Notes under the pieces: generated by a model
The model's database searches: none
What the model was told of the DNA's origin: nothing
What the model saw: only the letters and a program-made list of their open reading frames with translations
Translations under genes and position numbers: made by a program
Part shown: one piece after another, positions 34,473 through 47,900 of the stretch
Position numbering within the stretch: the stretch's first letter is position 1
Layout of the letters: each line of letters starts with the position of its first letter
Assembly (NCBI GenBank): GCA_029582165.1
Contig: CM055871.1
Coordinates: forward strand, 6,889,501-6,953,500
Direction: 5' to 3'
Origin: Portulaca oleracea
Lineage: Eukaryota; Streptophyta; Magnoliopsida; Caryophyllales; Portulacaceae
Length of the DNA: 64,000 nt

Positions 34473-35918
34473 GGAAAAATTCTTTTGAAAAGGAGAAGGG
34501 GTGATCTTTGGTTGAGGTGGATTGTTAGTATGAAACCCCACAAGACCACAAACATGAAGGAATCCTATTAATGCAGTGCATGTGCAAAGAAGGACCGTAT
34601 GTCTTATTAGATTTAGCTATACACATACGATAAATTGGCCTATAAATCTTGAAAGTGATGTCTATTTTTCCATTGCATGGGTCGGGTTAATTCTTTTTGG
34701 AAAAAGATTAAGCATATGTGAGTTGATTTAGGGTCTATTGACCGCCAATTATTAAAAATAAAAAAAAGAGAGTACAAAATTAATTGTGAATTACTCACCA
34801 TATAATTTATCACGAGGTATGCATTATTTCCTCATTTCTTTCGCATTTTTTAATACTCATTTTAAAATTATTAGATAAACAAATAGAATTTAGTAAACAA
34901 ATCTAGGTCAAAGGGTTAAACTAGCCCAAATTAATTAGGAATAATAAATATTAGGAAGTGAAAATGTTAAAAAATAAATAAATAACGAGAAGTTAAAAAA
35001 CTATTATTTAATAATATTTTATTATTATTGACATTTTAATTTACGTCATCATCAATGCATTGGTCTTTCACATCCATTATAGCTCAATTCGAGTCATTTT
35101 GTGAACAACAACAATGCAACAACAAACACAAACTCCCATGAAAAATGTGTATGAAACCTTATGCACCCTTATTGTAAACAAAACATGATAATTTGTTGAT
35201 ACCGGCCCTCAGGTTTTAAATATTAGCAAACCAACTCTGATATTTATGAATTGAAATTTTTGTCCCCAACCTTTTCAATCAATATAATTTAGCAACTTTT
35301 TAAATAATTTTTTGGATAAATTTATAATCAATATATATATATAAATAATTTTTTCCACTGTATCACAGTTGTTCCAAGCATGTCATATTAAAGTAGCATG
35401 ACCTCGGAATATAGAGATCTTTTTCACATATATAATTTGCATAGAAAAATTTAGGCTGCACCGAAAAGTAAAGAATAAAATAGTGTGATAAAGTGGATAG
35501 ACCCATGCAGATAATTAGGCCTTAACAGAACGGCCAACGAGCATAACTAATTGGAACTTTCATTTAAAAAGGTTGCTTTAACGTACTATCTATATTTTTT
35601 CCCCTAACTTTTCCTAATTGCCTCCATTTTAATATATACCTAAACATTTTTTTATTTTCACGGGTGTTGATTCCCTCTCCCTCTTTCTTCGTGTAATTAC
35701 TTCATTGTTCATCTCCCACTTGCTTGCTTTCATCTTTTTTAAAAGTTTCCCTTCGTTTTCCTTTTGGAGGTGACATTGTGACAAAGCTATCACTTTGATT
35801 ATCGAATGTACTACCTCCTTCTCATCATATCTATCATCTTTTTTTCAATAATAAGTAATATAACACTGCACTTTGATTATCGATCACTTTGATCATCGTT
35901 TTTGAATGGAAGGGGATG
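34473..35918. other. AT-rich intergenic stretch
   Basis: I see no gene here. A Stowaway-like end (ACTACCTCCTTCTCATCATA) occurs at about 35810 without a clear partner. Confidence 0.3.
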
Positions 35919-35919
35919 T

Positions 35920-36100
35920 TTGCTGCTGCGCTTGGATTATTACCGTGTGATTATGAGGTTACAAGTTTGAGTCCTGGAAGCAATTTCTTAAAAAAAATAT
36001 AAGATAAAGTTTGCCTATCATACTTTTATGATGAGATTCTTCCCTAGGACCCCCCTCCCGTTTATGGGGACATTTTGTGCATCAGATTACCCCTTTTAAT
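35920..36100 (+). mobile_element. Au-type SINE, diverged
   Basis: It has a tRNA-like head with a B-box (GGTTACAAGTTTGAGTCC), then the 3' body motifs AAGTTTGCCTATC, GGGACATTTTGTGCATC and a T-run at the end. The same body occurs at 47465-47560. Confidence 0.5.
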
Positions 36101-36107
36101 ATAATAG

Positions 36108-36452
36108 CTAGAGAAACTTTCTCTTAAAAATTATGTGTCTAAGTTGCCCTCTATAATGTAAATAAAAAGAGTTACAAAGGATAAAACTCCACGATACTGT
36201 TGAAGAAAAAGGAAAAGAAAAAGAAAGACTTAACTTTGTCATCCAATCTATCAAATGGTTAACATGTTCAATAAGAACTTGGTTACATGTCCTACAGAAA
36301 AGTTGGGGATGCGCTACTAAAGTTTGAATCTTCGCTAGGAGTATAAATCTCTCCTTTTGAAGCTTCCATGAGCACCTCTGCACCTGATTGTCATCTTCGA
36401 TCACAATTGATTTGTATGCTAAATCAATCGATGCACAGACACCATTTTTCAT
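36108..36452 (-). pseudogene. LINE RNase H fragment
   Basis: The minus-strand ORF contains SIDLAYKSIVIEDDNQVQ and CRTCNQVLIEHVNHLID, which resemble the plant LINE RNase H core (the DN motif and the NQ..H region). It is isolated from any RT, so it is a short relic. Confidence 0.35.
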
Positions 36453-36916
36453 AGTTACGTTATGATTACAAACCCTTCTGCTCCTATTAAAGAAGATTTA
36501 GATTTATAATAAAAAAAATCATCATGAAAATAAATTATTATAAATTTTTAATAAAATAATATTATAAAACATCATCAGTCAAAGAAATAACATTAAACAC
36601 TGTAATCGTATAATATTAATTAAGAAAAAAAAACTCCATTAGAAATTAAATTACCCAACTTAATTAATCCGAACCTAATGTCCACTTTTCCTTTCTCCCT
36701 AATTTGTTTCTCACCTTTCTTTTCGTTTTTTAAAAAAAAAAATCATCTAAGCCTTAAATATTTGTTTTTTGTTGGACACAAAAAGGGAGGTCAGCTTAAG
36801 TATGTGTAACTCATAAATTTGTCCTGAAGCTGCCACTGCTGTTTCTGCATGCCCACAGGCCACAATACACAACATAACCCTCCAGTCTCCAACTCTCCAA
36901 CTCTAAAACTCATACT

Positions 36917-39900
36917 ATGTCTTCTTCTTCTTCTTCTTCCTCTCTTTTACTCCTCACATTCTTTCTCATCCTCACTTTCATTGCCAACACTTCACATTGT
37001 GCTTTTCCGCCACCACAATCACCACCAGCACCACCACGCGCGTCGCCAGTAGGAGGTGGCGGAGGTGGCGGCGATGTCAAGAACACCACCGCCGGCCGCC
37101 GCCACCACCGGCAGATGTCAGTGGATTACTACGCGAAGACGTGCCCGCAGGTGGAGAAGATGGTGGGGTCCGTTACGTCGGAGATTTTTAAGGATTCTCC
37201 GGCCACCGGACCCGCCACCATTAGGCTTTTCTTCCATGATTGCTTTGTTGAGGTATTTCATATATATTTATAATTATTTATCTGAATTTTCAATTTTTTT
37301 TTTATGGAGAGTCAAGTTTTCATATTAAGGGTATGTCAAATTCATGGGTAAAAAGCAGTGGTGTAAAAGTTAAATTTTGGTAATTTTTGACAAATTTACA
37401 CTAATATATCAAAATTAATTTTTTTTATTTTTTAACTTCAGTATTTTGGTAAATTCAGGCAAAACTGGTAAATTTTGGAAAAATAAATTTACCCATGAAT
37501 TTGTTATTTAGGAAAAAAGGATTAATTAGTTAAGTATTTTTCTTTTATTGACAAAAATGAAGTGTTTTTTCTAATTTAGGAAAAAATGACATAAACATAT
37601 GAGCCATACATAACAAAAAAGAAAGAAATTAATTGGGGCTTCTGTTGAGATTTTTTTATCTTTAATTTTTTCTTTTTCTTTAGGGGGGGGGGGGGGGTTC
37701 TGGTAGTGTATGAGTGAAAACATTAATGTGCATGCAATTATTGATGTGATGTTATGTGGTATCAATTTTTTATATTTAAGGAAAAAATACTTGAACTATT
37801 GAAGTTAAATTATGTAATTCAATTGTGAGTGTTTAGCTTTGACTACCATAATATTGAAAATAGTAGGGTCAATGAGCATAGTTAATAATGAGACTATAAG
37901 AGCTTGGTATATGGACGAAAAAGAATAAATGTAATATTTGTTCTCTCTTTGATCGGTCAATTTATAGAATCATTTAATAATCCAGTAAGTGTATAATTGT
38001 ATTTCATCCTACGTAACCTCATGTAGCATATGTTACATTTATATTTTTAACAATGTATGAAATTTTGTTTCATATTAACTGTCATTTTTTAATTATATAA
38101 TATGGAACGAAGGGAGCATTCTCTTTTAGCACAATTATATAAGAAACTTTCACGATTTCCAATGTCAATTTTTGATGATAACTTTTTATATAATTTTTTA
38201 TTAATAATTGTAATATTATACTTTTAGAATAGTATTTTTCATTACGAATATTGTGATACTAATTTTATATAACAAGTCATTCTATATAATGAGAAATTTA
38301 CGGTCAAATTTTTTACATTTTGACTCCACAATTTACAAAGATAACAATTAATATGAAAATGAAGAAGTATAATATACTCCCTCCCTTTCATATTAATTGT
38401 CATAATTTTGACTGTCATGGTCTTCAATATATATCACTATTTGATTGATAATTTCTTGCATAATATGTTATTAATAATTGCAATATTATACTTATGATAA
38501 TATTTTTCGTTATGAATCTAATGGTGGTAATTTTAAAAAGCAACTCATTATATATATTAAAAAATTTATAGTCAAAATTTTTAAAATTTGACTGGAGTAT
38601 AACTAAAAACCAAAGGTGGGCACATTGTGCTAAAGGATAGCGTAGCTTTGTTACCAAAAATTAGTTTCTGTTTCATAGATCTTTTATAGCAATTAATTGT
38701 TTGAGGGGCTAACCTAATTAATAAAAGCCTAAAAGTGTATGTATGCATGCATAGGACCACAAAAGAAAAGAGGTACCACCGGCCAAATTGTGCTAGCTAG
38801 CTAGATCATCCAACGTAACTATCTCCATCTCACATTTCCACTAGTTCTTTGTTTGCACTACACTTTTCCAAGACCTTTCTTTTTGTTTGTTTTTTTTACC
38901 AATATCAATTTTATATATTTATGGCTTATTCACAAAAAGGACCAACATATAGGTAGAGAACTCAAACAATGTTTGGGAGTACTACTAAAAGTTTTAGGTA
39001 AATTATATCTGAATCTTCTCAAATTCCATAGTAATGCGACACATATCAATGATTTAATTATAATTCTATCCATTTTATTGTCATGTTCTTTGCTTAGGTT
39101 ATTTTTAGGTTTGGATGAATAAGTTATGATAAGTTAGGATAAGTTAAAATAAGTTATGATACTTTTTTTCGAAATTACATTTTTAGAGTGGATGCTTTTT
39201 TGGGGAATTGTGTTAGGTTTGGATAAGCTTGGATAAGTTAGGATAGGTTTAGATAAGTTGGGAGAGTTATATCCAACCTAACCAAAGAACATGTTAACTA
39301 CTATCTCTGTCCTAGAATGTTTGTCAATTTAGTTAAGCTTTGATAGTTGATTACTCACAAATTATAGTGAGTAACAACATAAAATTAACACCATTGTAAT
39401 TTTTAGTAAGGTATCTTTCTAATTATGGTAATTTCATATTGTAATTCATTATAATTTGTGAGTAATCAATGGTTAAAACTTAATCAAATTGACAATCATT
39501 TTGTAACAGAGGTAGTATATAAACTGTTACGATATGAACATTGCATCCATTATATGCTTCTATGCATTCTACTAATGGACGTGCCAATTGTTTGTTTAAC
39601 TATATTAATTGGTGACTCAAAATTATGAATATCTATTGAGGTAAGATTGTTTACATTTGAAGTTTTACAGACGCTACATTAATGATCCACATTGACCAGA
39701 TGTCGATGTTGTTGTGTATGATTGTATCAACTATTTGATTGATGGTTTTTTTTTTTTTGGGTGTTACACAAGGGATGTGATGCATCAATATTAATAGCTT
39801 CAAAGGCAGGAAGCAAAGAATTAGCAGAAAAGGATGCATTAGACAACATGGAAATACCTAAGGAAGCATATGAAGGTGTAAATAAGGCCAAAGCATTGCT

Positions 39901-42390
39901 GGAAAACAAGTGTCCAGGAGTTGTATCTTGTGCAGATATTCTTGCAATCTCAGCAAGGGATTATATCCATCTGGTAATTATCAACTTCTTCTTATCCATT
40001 TCTTTCATTGGCCCAAATAGATCAAGGTCCCTATTGGCATAACAAGAATCTTATAATTTACTACCTCCGTTCCAAATTAAATGTCACTTTGATTAAATTT
40101 TGACCGTTAATTACTCACACATTATAATGAGTTTTAATATGAAATTACCATCATTAGGAAGATATTTTCATAACAATTATAATGAAAGTAATTTTATATT
40201 GTAACTCATTATAATATGTGAGTAATTAACGGTCAAAATTTAGTCAAAGTGACAATTAATTTGAAACGGAGGGAGTAGTTTTCATTTTTCAATAGAAAAG
40301 TAAAATATTTTTACAAGTTTTCATTGATCTAATTTATATTACTCAGCTCCCTTCAATTCACATGCAGCTAAATTTATTATGAAAACTTTAATGATTTAAT
40401 ACAAAATTACTATTATTAGATTCATACAGTGAAAATACTTTGATACAAGTATAAGTTTAAAAAAATTTTTAAAAATTTAAATGAATTAAAAAATAATGAC
40501 TAATATGCTGCATTGCAGTGTAAAAAATTAAAAGTGGTTGTTATATTGAAGAAAAGTGAAAATTACATAAAAATTCTACCATAATTGAATTTCTTTTTTC
40601 AAGTATGGCAGTTGAAAATTTTATACCATTAATTTATCAAAATTAATTCACATCTGTTACAAGATTTATGTTTCACTAAATATGATTAACTATTATAACA
40701 AATTATTTTGAGTAACATACATTGATTTTGATATTCAATTGTATGATAAAATCAATAATACTTGCATTTACAACAATGATAGTTGAAAAAAAAATCATTT
40801 ATAGTAGAATCTCCTTAAAAACTATTAAATTTTCTAAAATAATATATCTTAACAAATAAGATTACTTATTGCAACAAGTCATTTAATTAATATATATTAA
40901 TTTCAGTTTTCTTAAAGGTAGAATTGATGGTAATTACAATACATTTCAACTATCATAATTAAAAAAAATTCAATTACACATAACCTCCCAAAATTACGTG
41001 ACTAATATGATTGATTGCATCATTTGTGATCAAGTTAAGTTGAAATGGAGGTGCAATTATATGTGCCCGTGATTAGTAATCTTTCCCCGTTTTCAAGTTG
41101 TCTCATTGTCATTATGGAAGATGTTAAAATGATTAATGATTATCTACATGATTATATTTTTATTTTTGGAGAACACTGATTAATTAATTACAGGTGTAAC
41201 TGGTAGTTAAAGTTTCTGGAGTCAAAGCTGCACAAACTGCAAGACAAAATTTGTTTGTTCTTAGCCTTATAAAAAATCCAATACAAAATAAAGTAAAAAA
41301 TAAAATAAAACCCAGAACTGAAGCTGTGCAGATTTCCCACTGTTTTGACAAGCACCGCAGAATCAAACAGTTAGTCAAAGAAAAGAAGTGAAGAAAAAAA
41401 AAAAAGAGAATCAAACAGAGAAATTAATTTATAAATCAAATGAAATTAAATATTCAGTAAATTATTTCTGAAACTTATTTAATGGATAAAATGTCTATGG
41501 ATAGTTTTTTGTTTATGTTTGTAGTTGAAGAAGGCAGGCATGGGATGGATTTTAAGTAGACGTGTTTGACTACTAGCTAGTATTTCTTCTAATGTATTGA
41601 ATAATAATTTAGTATTCTGTCTGTCTTTTTATTTTTTTTCATTTTGACGGATCAGAAAGAAATCAAGATAATCAACAAAATTAGACAGAAAACTACAAAA
41701 TTACCTAAATTAGTAAGAATATTTAACGGAGAATATAGACGTAAATTTAAGAAAAGGTGTATTAAGAAAGTAAAATAACAAATAATTAAGAGCAATAAAA
41801 ATTAGTTAAGTAGAGAAATAAATAAAAATAGAAATAATATAATATAATATTGTATTGTATTTTTTATTTTAATATATTCTAGCAAATATATAGAAAATTA
41901 ATTCTGGAAAAACATTGTCAGCTTTCAAATCACAATATCTTATAATGACTAAAGGAGGGTCTACTAGGAAAGAAATAAGCCCATGCAGGCTTTATCACTT
42001 TAAGACCATATGCGATGATAAGTTTAAATTCTGCTCACTGCTGATATAGATGAGAATGGACTGAGGATGTATAGGATAATTCAGTGGTGAGAATGAGACT
42101 TGTCTCGCGAGACTCTCGCCATCAATCTCACGAGACGAGTTTGAAGCGAGATTAATACATTAATATTTTAATCATTTTTTCTATCTCTCCTCCTCCACTT
42201 CATTTTTTATCAATATAATCAAATTAATTATATTACTAAGTAGAACCTATTTACTTTTTTAATTAATATGAGTAAAGTCCATGCTTACTAGTGAAAAGCT
42301 AGCTAAATAAAGGTGTAAATTTTGATTCTCTTAAGAGAGTCCCAGTGCTCCACTCGTCCCAATTATAAACTCAAATTCACTATATCGAAA

Positions 42391-42480
<90 letters not shown>

Positions 42481-43878
42481 TGAATCTACCATTGACCATT
42501 TTTTTTTTGGTTATGGAAGCTTACCGTTGGAAAGAAGGAGAAGCTAGAAGAAGGTTATGCCAATGAAAATATAGGTTAAAAGTTTAAAACTAGTACTTCA
42601 AGTCTTCAATATATTCCTTCCCCCTATGTTTATTAAATTTGTCACCAAGTGCTTGGAATTAGGGAAATGGACAACTTTGTCAACTTACACAACGGGATTC
42701 AAACTCCCGCCAGTCCACAAGCAAGTAGTAAATAGTGAATTCTCATGTGACAATTTTTAAAGAATAATTGAGGTCTCATTTAGGGTCATTTTATACTTTT
42801 TTTTTAAATAAGTCGTTATAAGACCCCGTTCTTTTATGTGGTGGGATCGTTTGTTGTTTCACACCACATCGCAAATTTTCACTTTCCACTACAACTCACC
42901 ATCACTTTTCATTTTTCTTTTATTAAAAGTGAAAACTTTTCAAATAAAAAAAATCAAAACTTTCACTTAATTTTCACCTACCTTTATTTTCAAATTAAAA
43001 AATATCAACCAACCTTCCATTATTTCCACCACAACTTTTCACATTCCACCGCACCGCAACCAACTGCGCCGTAAAAAAGAACGGGGCCTAAGAAACTAAT
43101 ATTTCGTCTTGATGTACAAGTTATATTGTTGTACACTAATTTGAAAATGAATACAATTGAACTACTCCTATATGAGTATAATACAATACCCACATTTTTC
43201 ATTTTTAAAAGTATAAAAACAAGTATAAATTTAGTACTATCCATTCTAAGATTTTATACTTATTCCTTCACTATTCTCATGTTGAAGGCAGGAGGACCTT
43301 ACTATGAAGTGAAAAAAGGAAGATGGGATGGCAAAATATCCAAAGCATCTCATGTTAATGGCAACCTTCCTCGGGCAAATTCCACCATTGATGAGATTAT
43401 AAAGCTCTTTACCTCCAAAGGACTAACCCTAGAAGACATGGTTATACTTTCCGGTGCACATACGATCGGATTTTCACACTGTAAATATGTCTTAAATCGA
43501 ATATACAACACCAACAAAGGCATCAAACAAGGAGGAGGACCCAACAACATTGATCCCAAGTTATTGAAAGCCTTAACAATGTATTGCCCTAAGTATGGTG
43601 GGAATGAAGATGTTGTGGTGCCCTTTGATGTCAGGACGCCGTTCGCATTTGATCATGCCTATTATGCAAACTTGGAGGCTAATATGGGCTTACTAACAAC
43701 AGATCAAGCTTTGTTCTTAGACCCGCGAACCAAGCCCATGGTCCAAACCCTAGCCAAGGATAAGCAACAGTTTTTCAAAGCGTTCGCCCAAGCTATGGAG
43801 AAGATGGGAACAATTGGTGTGAAGAGAGGGAAGAAACACGGAGAGAAAAGGAAGGATTGCACTTTGCACATGATGTGA
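36917..43878 (+). CDS. Class III secretory peroxidase
   Basis: This is a haem peroxidase of the plant secretory pathway, acting in the cell wall or vacuole on phenolics with H2O2. The three exons are 36917-37252, 39773-39973 and 43288-43878, all joined in phase 0 at GT-AG introns, giving 375 residues. Residues 1-28 are a Ser/Leu-rich signal peptide. Residues 31-66 are a Pro/Gly-rich spacer that makes it longer than the usual about 330. Distal Arg103 and His107 lie in [16 protein letters not shown] and proximal His237 in [12 protein letters not shown]. All eight conserved Cys are present (76, 109, 114, 159, 165, 244, 279, 370). [10 protein letters not shown] resembles the PRX31/41/63 group (inference). 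The introns hold four Stowaway MITEs, one PIF MITE and an AT microsatellite. Confidence 0.93.
38048..38370. mobile_element. Stowaway-like MITE in peroxidase intron 1
   Basis: The left end is near TTTTGTTTCATATTAACTGTC and the right end is ACAATTAATATGAAAATGAA. The arms share TTTACGGTCAAA and ATTACGAATATTGTGAT blocks. A second, internal MITE-like end (ATGGAACGAAGGGAGCA at about 38102) suggests two overlapping copies. Confidence 0.5.
38373..38600. mobile_element. Stowaway-like MITE in peroxidase intron 1
   Basis: It starts TACTCCCTCCCTTTCATATT and ends AAAATTTGACTGGAGTA. The interior AATAATTGCAATATTATACT is shared with the copies at 20311-21512. The right end is shortened. Confidence 0.65.
39299..39517. 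mobile_element. Stowaway MITE in peroxidase intron 1
   Basis: The ends CTATCTCTGTCCTAGAATG and the inverted TTTTGTAACAGAGGTAG are flanked by TA, with mirrored AATTATAGTGAGTAAC arms. Confidence 0.75.
40059..40277. mobile_element. Stowaway MITE in peroxidase intron 2
   Basis: The ends TACTACCTCCGTTCCAAATT and the inverted AATTTGAAACGGAGGGAGTA enclose mirrored TTTTGACCGTTAATTAC arms. It begins about 85 bp from the exon 2 donor. Confidence 0.8.
42392..42480. repeat. (AT)n microsatellite in peroxidase intron 2
   Basis: About 43 uninterrupted AT units. Confidence 0.9.
42822..43088. mobile_element. PIF/Harbinger-like MITE, copy 4, in peroxidase intron 2
   Basis: The ends GACCCCGTTCTTTTATG and the inverted AAAAAAGAACGGGGCC are flanked by TAA at 42819-42821 and 43089-43091. 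The right end lies about 200 bp upstream of peroxidase exon 3. Confidence 0.75.
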
Positions 43879-44932
43879 TCGGAAATTGTTCGTGGGCCCA
43901 GGAATCAGTTACTGTGATTGGTTGTGGATATTCTGTTTCGGACCAAAAGAAAATGATCTAACCTTACATCCATGGAGCTAAGGAATCAATTACCATGATC
44001 GACAGGAGATATTCTTTTTCGGACGAAAAGAAGATGACCTAACCTAATGTTTTATTCTTTTATGATAGGGGTTTGTGTGGGTGTAATGTTGGGAGTGATT
44101 TTATTTTAGTTTTGTTATACATTCTTTTGGTGGGTTTTCTCTTTGTGTGTGTGTTTTTTTTTTTTTGGGGGGGGGGGGGGGGAGGGGGGGAGATTGAGGT
44201 TACTGTAGATGAGGCTACTATTCTATCTCTCATTTTGAGTGATCATAGTTAAAAGGGCTTATGCAAATTTCATGCTTAATTCTGTACTCCTTTATGATGT
44301 GGGTTTTCATATCCATATATTGATCAAGCTTCCTGATATTTTATCAGTTGACCAGGGTGAAATCAAACTCTTGATGCTTGTATTGAGTTTGTAATTAGCT
44401 AATTTTCGTTCCGCATCACAGCCGGAAAATTGCGATTGGAGGTCATCAAAAGTATGTCTGGTCAAAGTACCCAAAAATATTTGGTTCGGAAAAAACGGGT
44501 ACAATCATCAATTTTATGTCTGGTATCTAATTCCAGGCACAATTTTCCGATTTCTATGTAAAGAAAAGTTGATTTCCAAAGCAGACATGCACATTCCTAC
44601 GACTGGATATCACAACTATAATCAGTAACCCACAAATGTACACCTAACCGAAGCAAAATGGTAAACCAACGCAGGTAATAGCATCAACATGGACGACTGT
44701 AGATTTACTGACAAAATTTACTGACTGTAAATTACGGCGAACCCACAAAATCCCTACTATTGTACTAGCCACATAGGGTTGGATACCGGGTTGGAGTAGA
44801 CTGCAGAGTACAGATGAGGATCTTAGGCAGAGATGGGGAATTTACATGCCCGAATGCAGAAGTCCCGTGAAAACTTTTGCAGCTGTTTGGATCGATGCAT
44901 CAAAAACGAGTGAGTTTTCTGAGGAATGCCGA

Positions 44933-47900
44933 TCACCTTGCAGAGAGTATAGTTGCTGCTGTGAATAATGCTTCCTTGCCAATAGGCAATATTTCCATGT
45001 GCCTGCATATGATTTAATTACCAAGGATTTTGTGAGAAGCATGCAGTTCATGGTAACCCTTGGTTTTTAGCAGTTTAACAGGCATGGAAAATGAGACGGA
45101 AAGAAAAATTTTGAAAAACAACCCATTTTCTTTCATTTGGGTTAAAGAAAATTGGAACGATAGGAGTTAAATGCAAAACATCATGGGAAATTAGAGGGGG
45201 AAGTGGAAGGAAAATGTGATTAGACTGCGTGGGAAGGAATGATTCGGGGAATGGAGGAACTAAAATGAGATGTGTATGAGAAAGAAGACTTTCAAACTAA
45301 ATTAGTAAGGGGAGAAATTTTCTTTCCATCTTATTTTCCATGAAGCAAATAGAGCCTAAGTGCTAGCTAGCTATTGCTTTTTCTTAAACTAGTTCCACTA
45401 TGAGCAGATTACAACAACGATCCCCGGTTTAGTCCTGCTAAAGCGAGGTTTGAGATCCAAATGTACGCAGCCTTCCCCCATGCACGAGACTGCTTGAAGA
45501 GACTGATCCAGGCAGACCAAAAAAACCTTTTGAAAACCGAAAACAAACAATTTCAAAAACCATTTGAGCAGATTGTGGACTGCAATTAGAAGACCCTAGA
45601 GTTGGGCTCCACTGGCCCAGGATAAGGAAGAGTTAAGGGTGTTATAAGAGTAACTATCCCCCTCTCCCTTGTTTGAAAATGTGTAGGTTATTTACTCTTG
45701 TCTACTTTTCCTTACGGGGTCTAGCCCTAGCCTAGAGTTTTTGTAGCTAATAAGACTACCATATGGTACAATACTATAAAGGAAAAAACGAGTATAAGTT
45801 CAAGGAAGTTAATGCACAATCTGTGGCAATGCTCTACGTGGTGCGCACAATACTCTGAAGAGGCATGGCTCAACATGCAAGTAGTTCTTTTGATGCAGTT
45901 ACAGCATACCAAAAGTGATCAACCACAAAGTTCCACATAAATGGAGTATCAATTTTCTATTGGTTTGGGGGAGGGTCAGGGGATGCAAGACACAGGTTTA
46001 CTTTCCGTACAAACTCTTGGAATTGGATCAATCACAAGCGTCAGAACAGTCTAAGATCTGGGATGTGTCGGATGAATATGCGAAAAGGAAACAGCATCAC
46101 CAAGGTGAGTAGAAAACTTACTTGTCTGTTTCTCTGAGCCTTTTGAAAGCAGAAATTACATTCTTGCAAATGGTCTCTAGGGGGTTGCTTTCCTTAGCTG
46201 AATGTAGTTCAGAAATTCCTTCAAGCATTTGTTCCCGAGGAAGTGACATGCAAGCCTGTGTAAAGCACCCCCAATGATACCAAATAACTGTCAGAATCTT
46301 ATAAATTCTACCGAACACACAACATTGTTTTTAAACAAGGAAAATGTTTATAATGTTAAGGTAGAAGCCTTCCACAGCATCCGTTCATAATACAACTACT
46401 TCTCCAGAGCCCACCAGTTACTATCTTCCCCAAACATGATCATTAGAAATCAGGAATAAATGAGAAAGGAAATGACTCGCAAAGATGAGAATTTTGGATG
46501 AAACAGAATGCAGACAGTCACCTGGAGCGCATGTGCCAGCAGAACTTGAACTGCATTTGCACCAATTTTTTTGACAATGCCTTTCGCACTGGCATTATTC
46601 AAGAAGCATTTGAAGAATCCGGCAGTTGTTGGATCATCCGGTGAAACGTTTGCCCTTCTCTTGCGAGTAGATGGCTGAAAACCAAATCACAAGTTAAAAA
46701 GTGATCGACTAAAGGAATGGGCATTAGCTTTACTATCATCCATATGCTAGTATTTCTTGTCATCTATTTGAAAATTTGGTATAGAAAAAGGGGGAGACTC
46801 GGCTCAAGAGAAGAATAAAGAGATGTGAAGCTCTGAGCATTGCCAAGACTTGCAAATATGCCAAACAAATGTTGCTCTATGTACCAATAAACACCATTGC
46901 AAAGATGGACTGTGTCCTCTATTAAACATCGAAGTTCATGGAAATTGAAAATGACTTGACCTCAATACCTCACCAGTTAGCTAGCTAGGACATGGTTGAC
47001 TAAAGTTAATTAGCCAGAACTGAGATTGAATGACCCATTTTGCAGGTCCTAGTACATGGCTTTGATAATTTGTTCAAGTATCTTACTATCTTGTAGTACC
47101 TTGGCTCCCAGAACGAGAAGCAGCTAATAGTAAACTAGTTGACATTAACCACATTGAACAAGTCACATATGCCTGTGCACATGAGTCACGACTCACGACA
47201 GATATATCAACCCAGAATTTTTTTTTTTTTTTTTTTTTTTTTTTTGGGGGGGGGGGGGACATCCAATAAGTGAAAGCCTAGGGGGCCTAGGGGGAAAAAG
47301 ATCCAATAAGCAGGTTAAGCATGGATGCAGAGAGCTTCTGATTGACACATTAGTTAAACTGATCATGGCTTTTCTGTGCTTTGCTCCTGTATGTAGGATA
47401 AACCTTATCTGATAGCAAAAACTATAATGTTTTCAATTTGAGGGCCTGAGGCTGCAGTTCATAAATAAAGTTTGCCTACATTACACCTTTATGGTGGGAC
47501 CCTTCCCCGAACCCCCGCTTGCGGGGACGCTTTGTGCACCGGGTTGTCCTCTTTTACATACCATCACATACGCCATGCAAATGGGTTTTCTTCAACAGAT
47601 TAACAATTGAGGCAAAGCACTTACCTTGGCTGTATACTTCTCAAAGTACTGTGAAACTATCTCCAGCTTTAATCTAGGCTCATTAAACACCTGCAAAGTT
47701 TACAAATGGCAGTAAGGGAAGTTACAAACATGAACACATAACCTCCGCAATCTGTACACAACTTTGCAGCAGTAAATAAAGGATGAATTCCCTTTGAATT
47801 GAGCAAGGACATAGATGAGAGAGTAGTTTACGTAACGACTAATGATTTCACAATCAAAAATTACATGGAACAACAGTCAAAATTTAGTGAATCAACAGAA

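Noticed and set aside
43126..43287. Peroxidase exon 3 extended upstream to an ATG at 43126
   Set aside because: Family alignment needs the exon to start at AGGPYYEV (43288) after an AG acceptor; the extension is intron.
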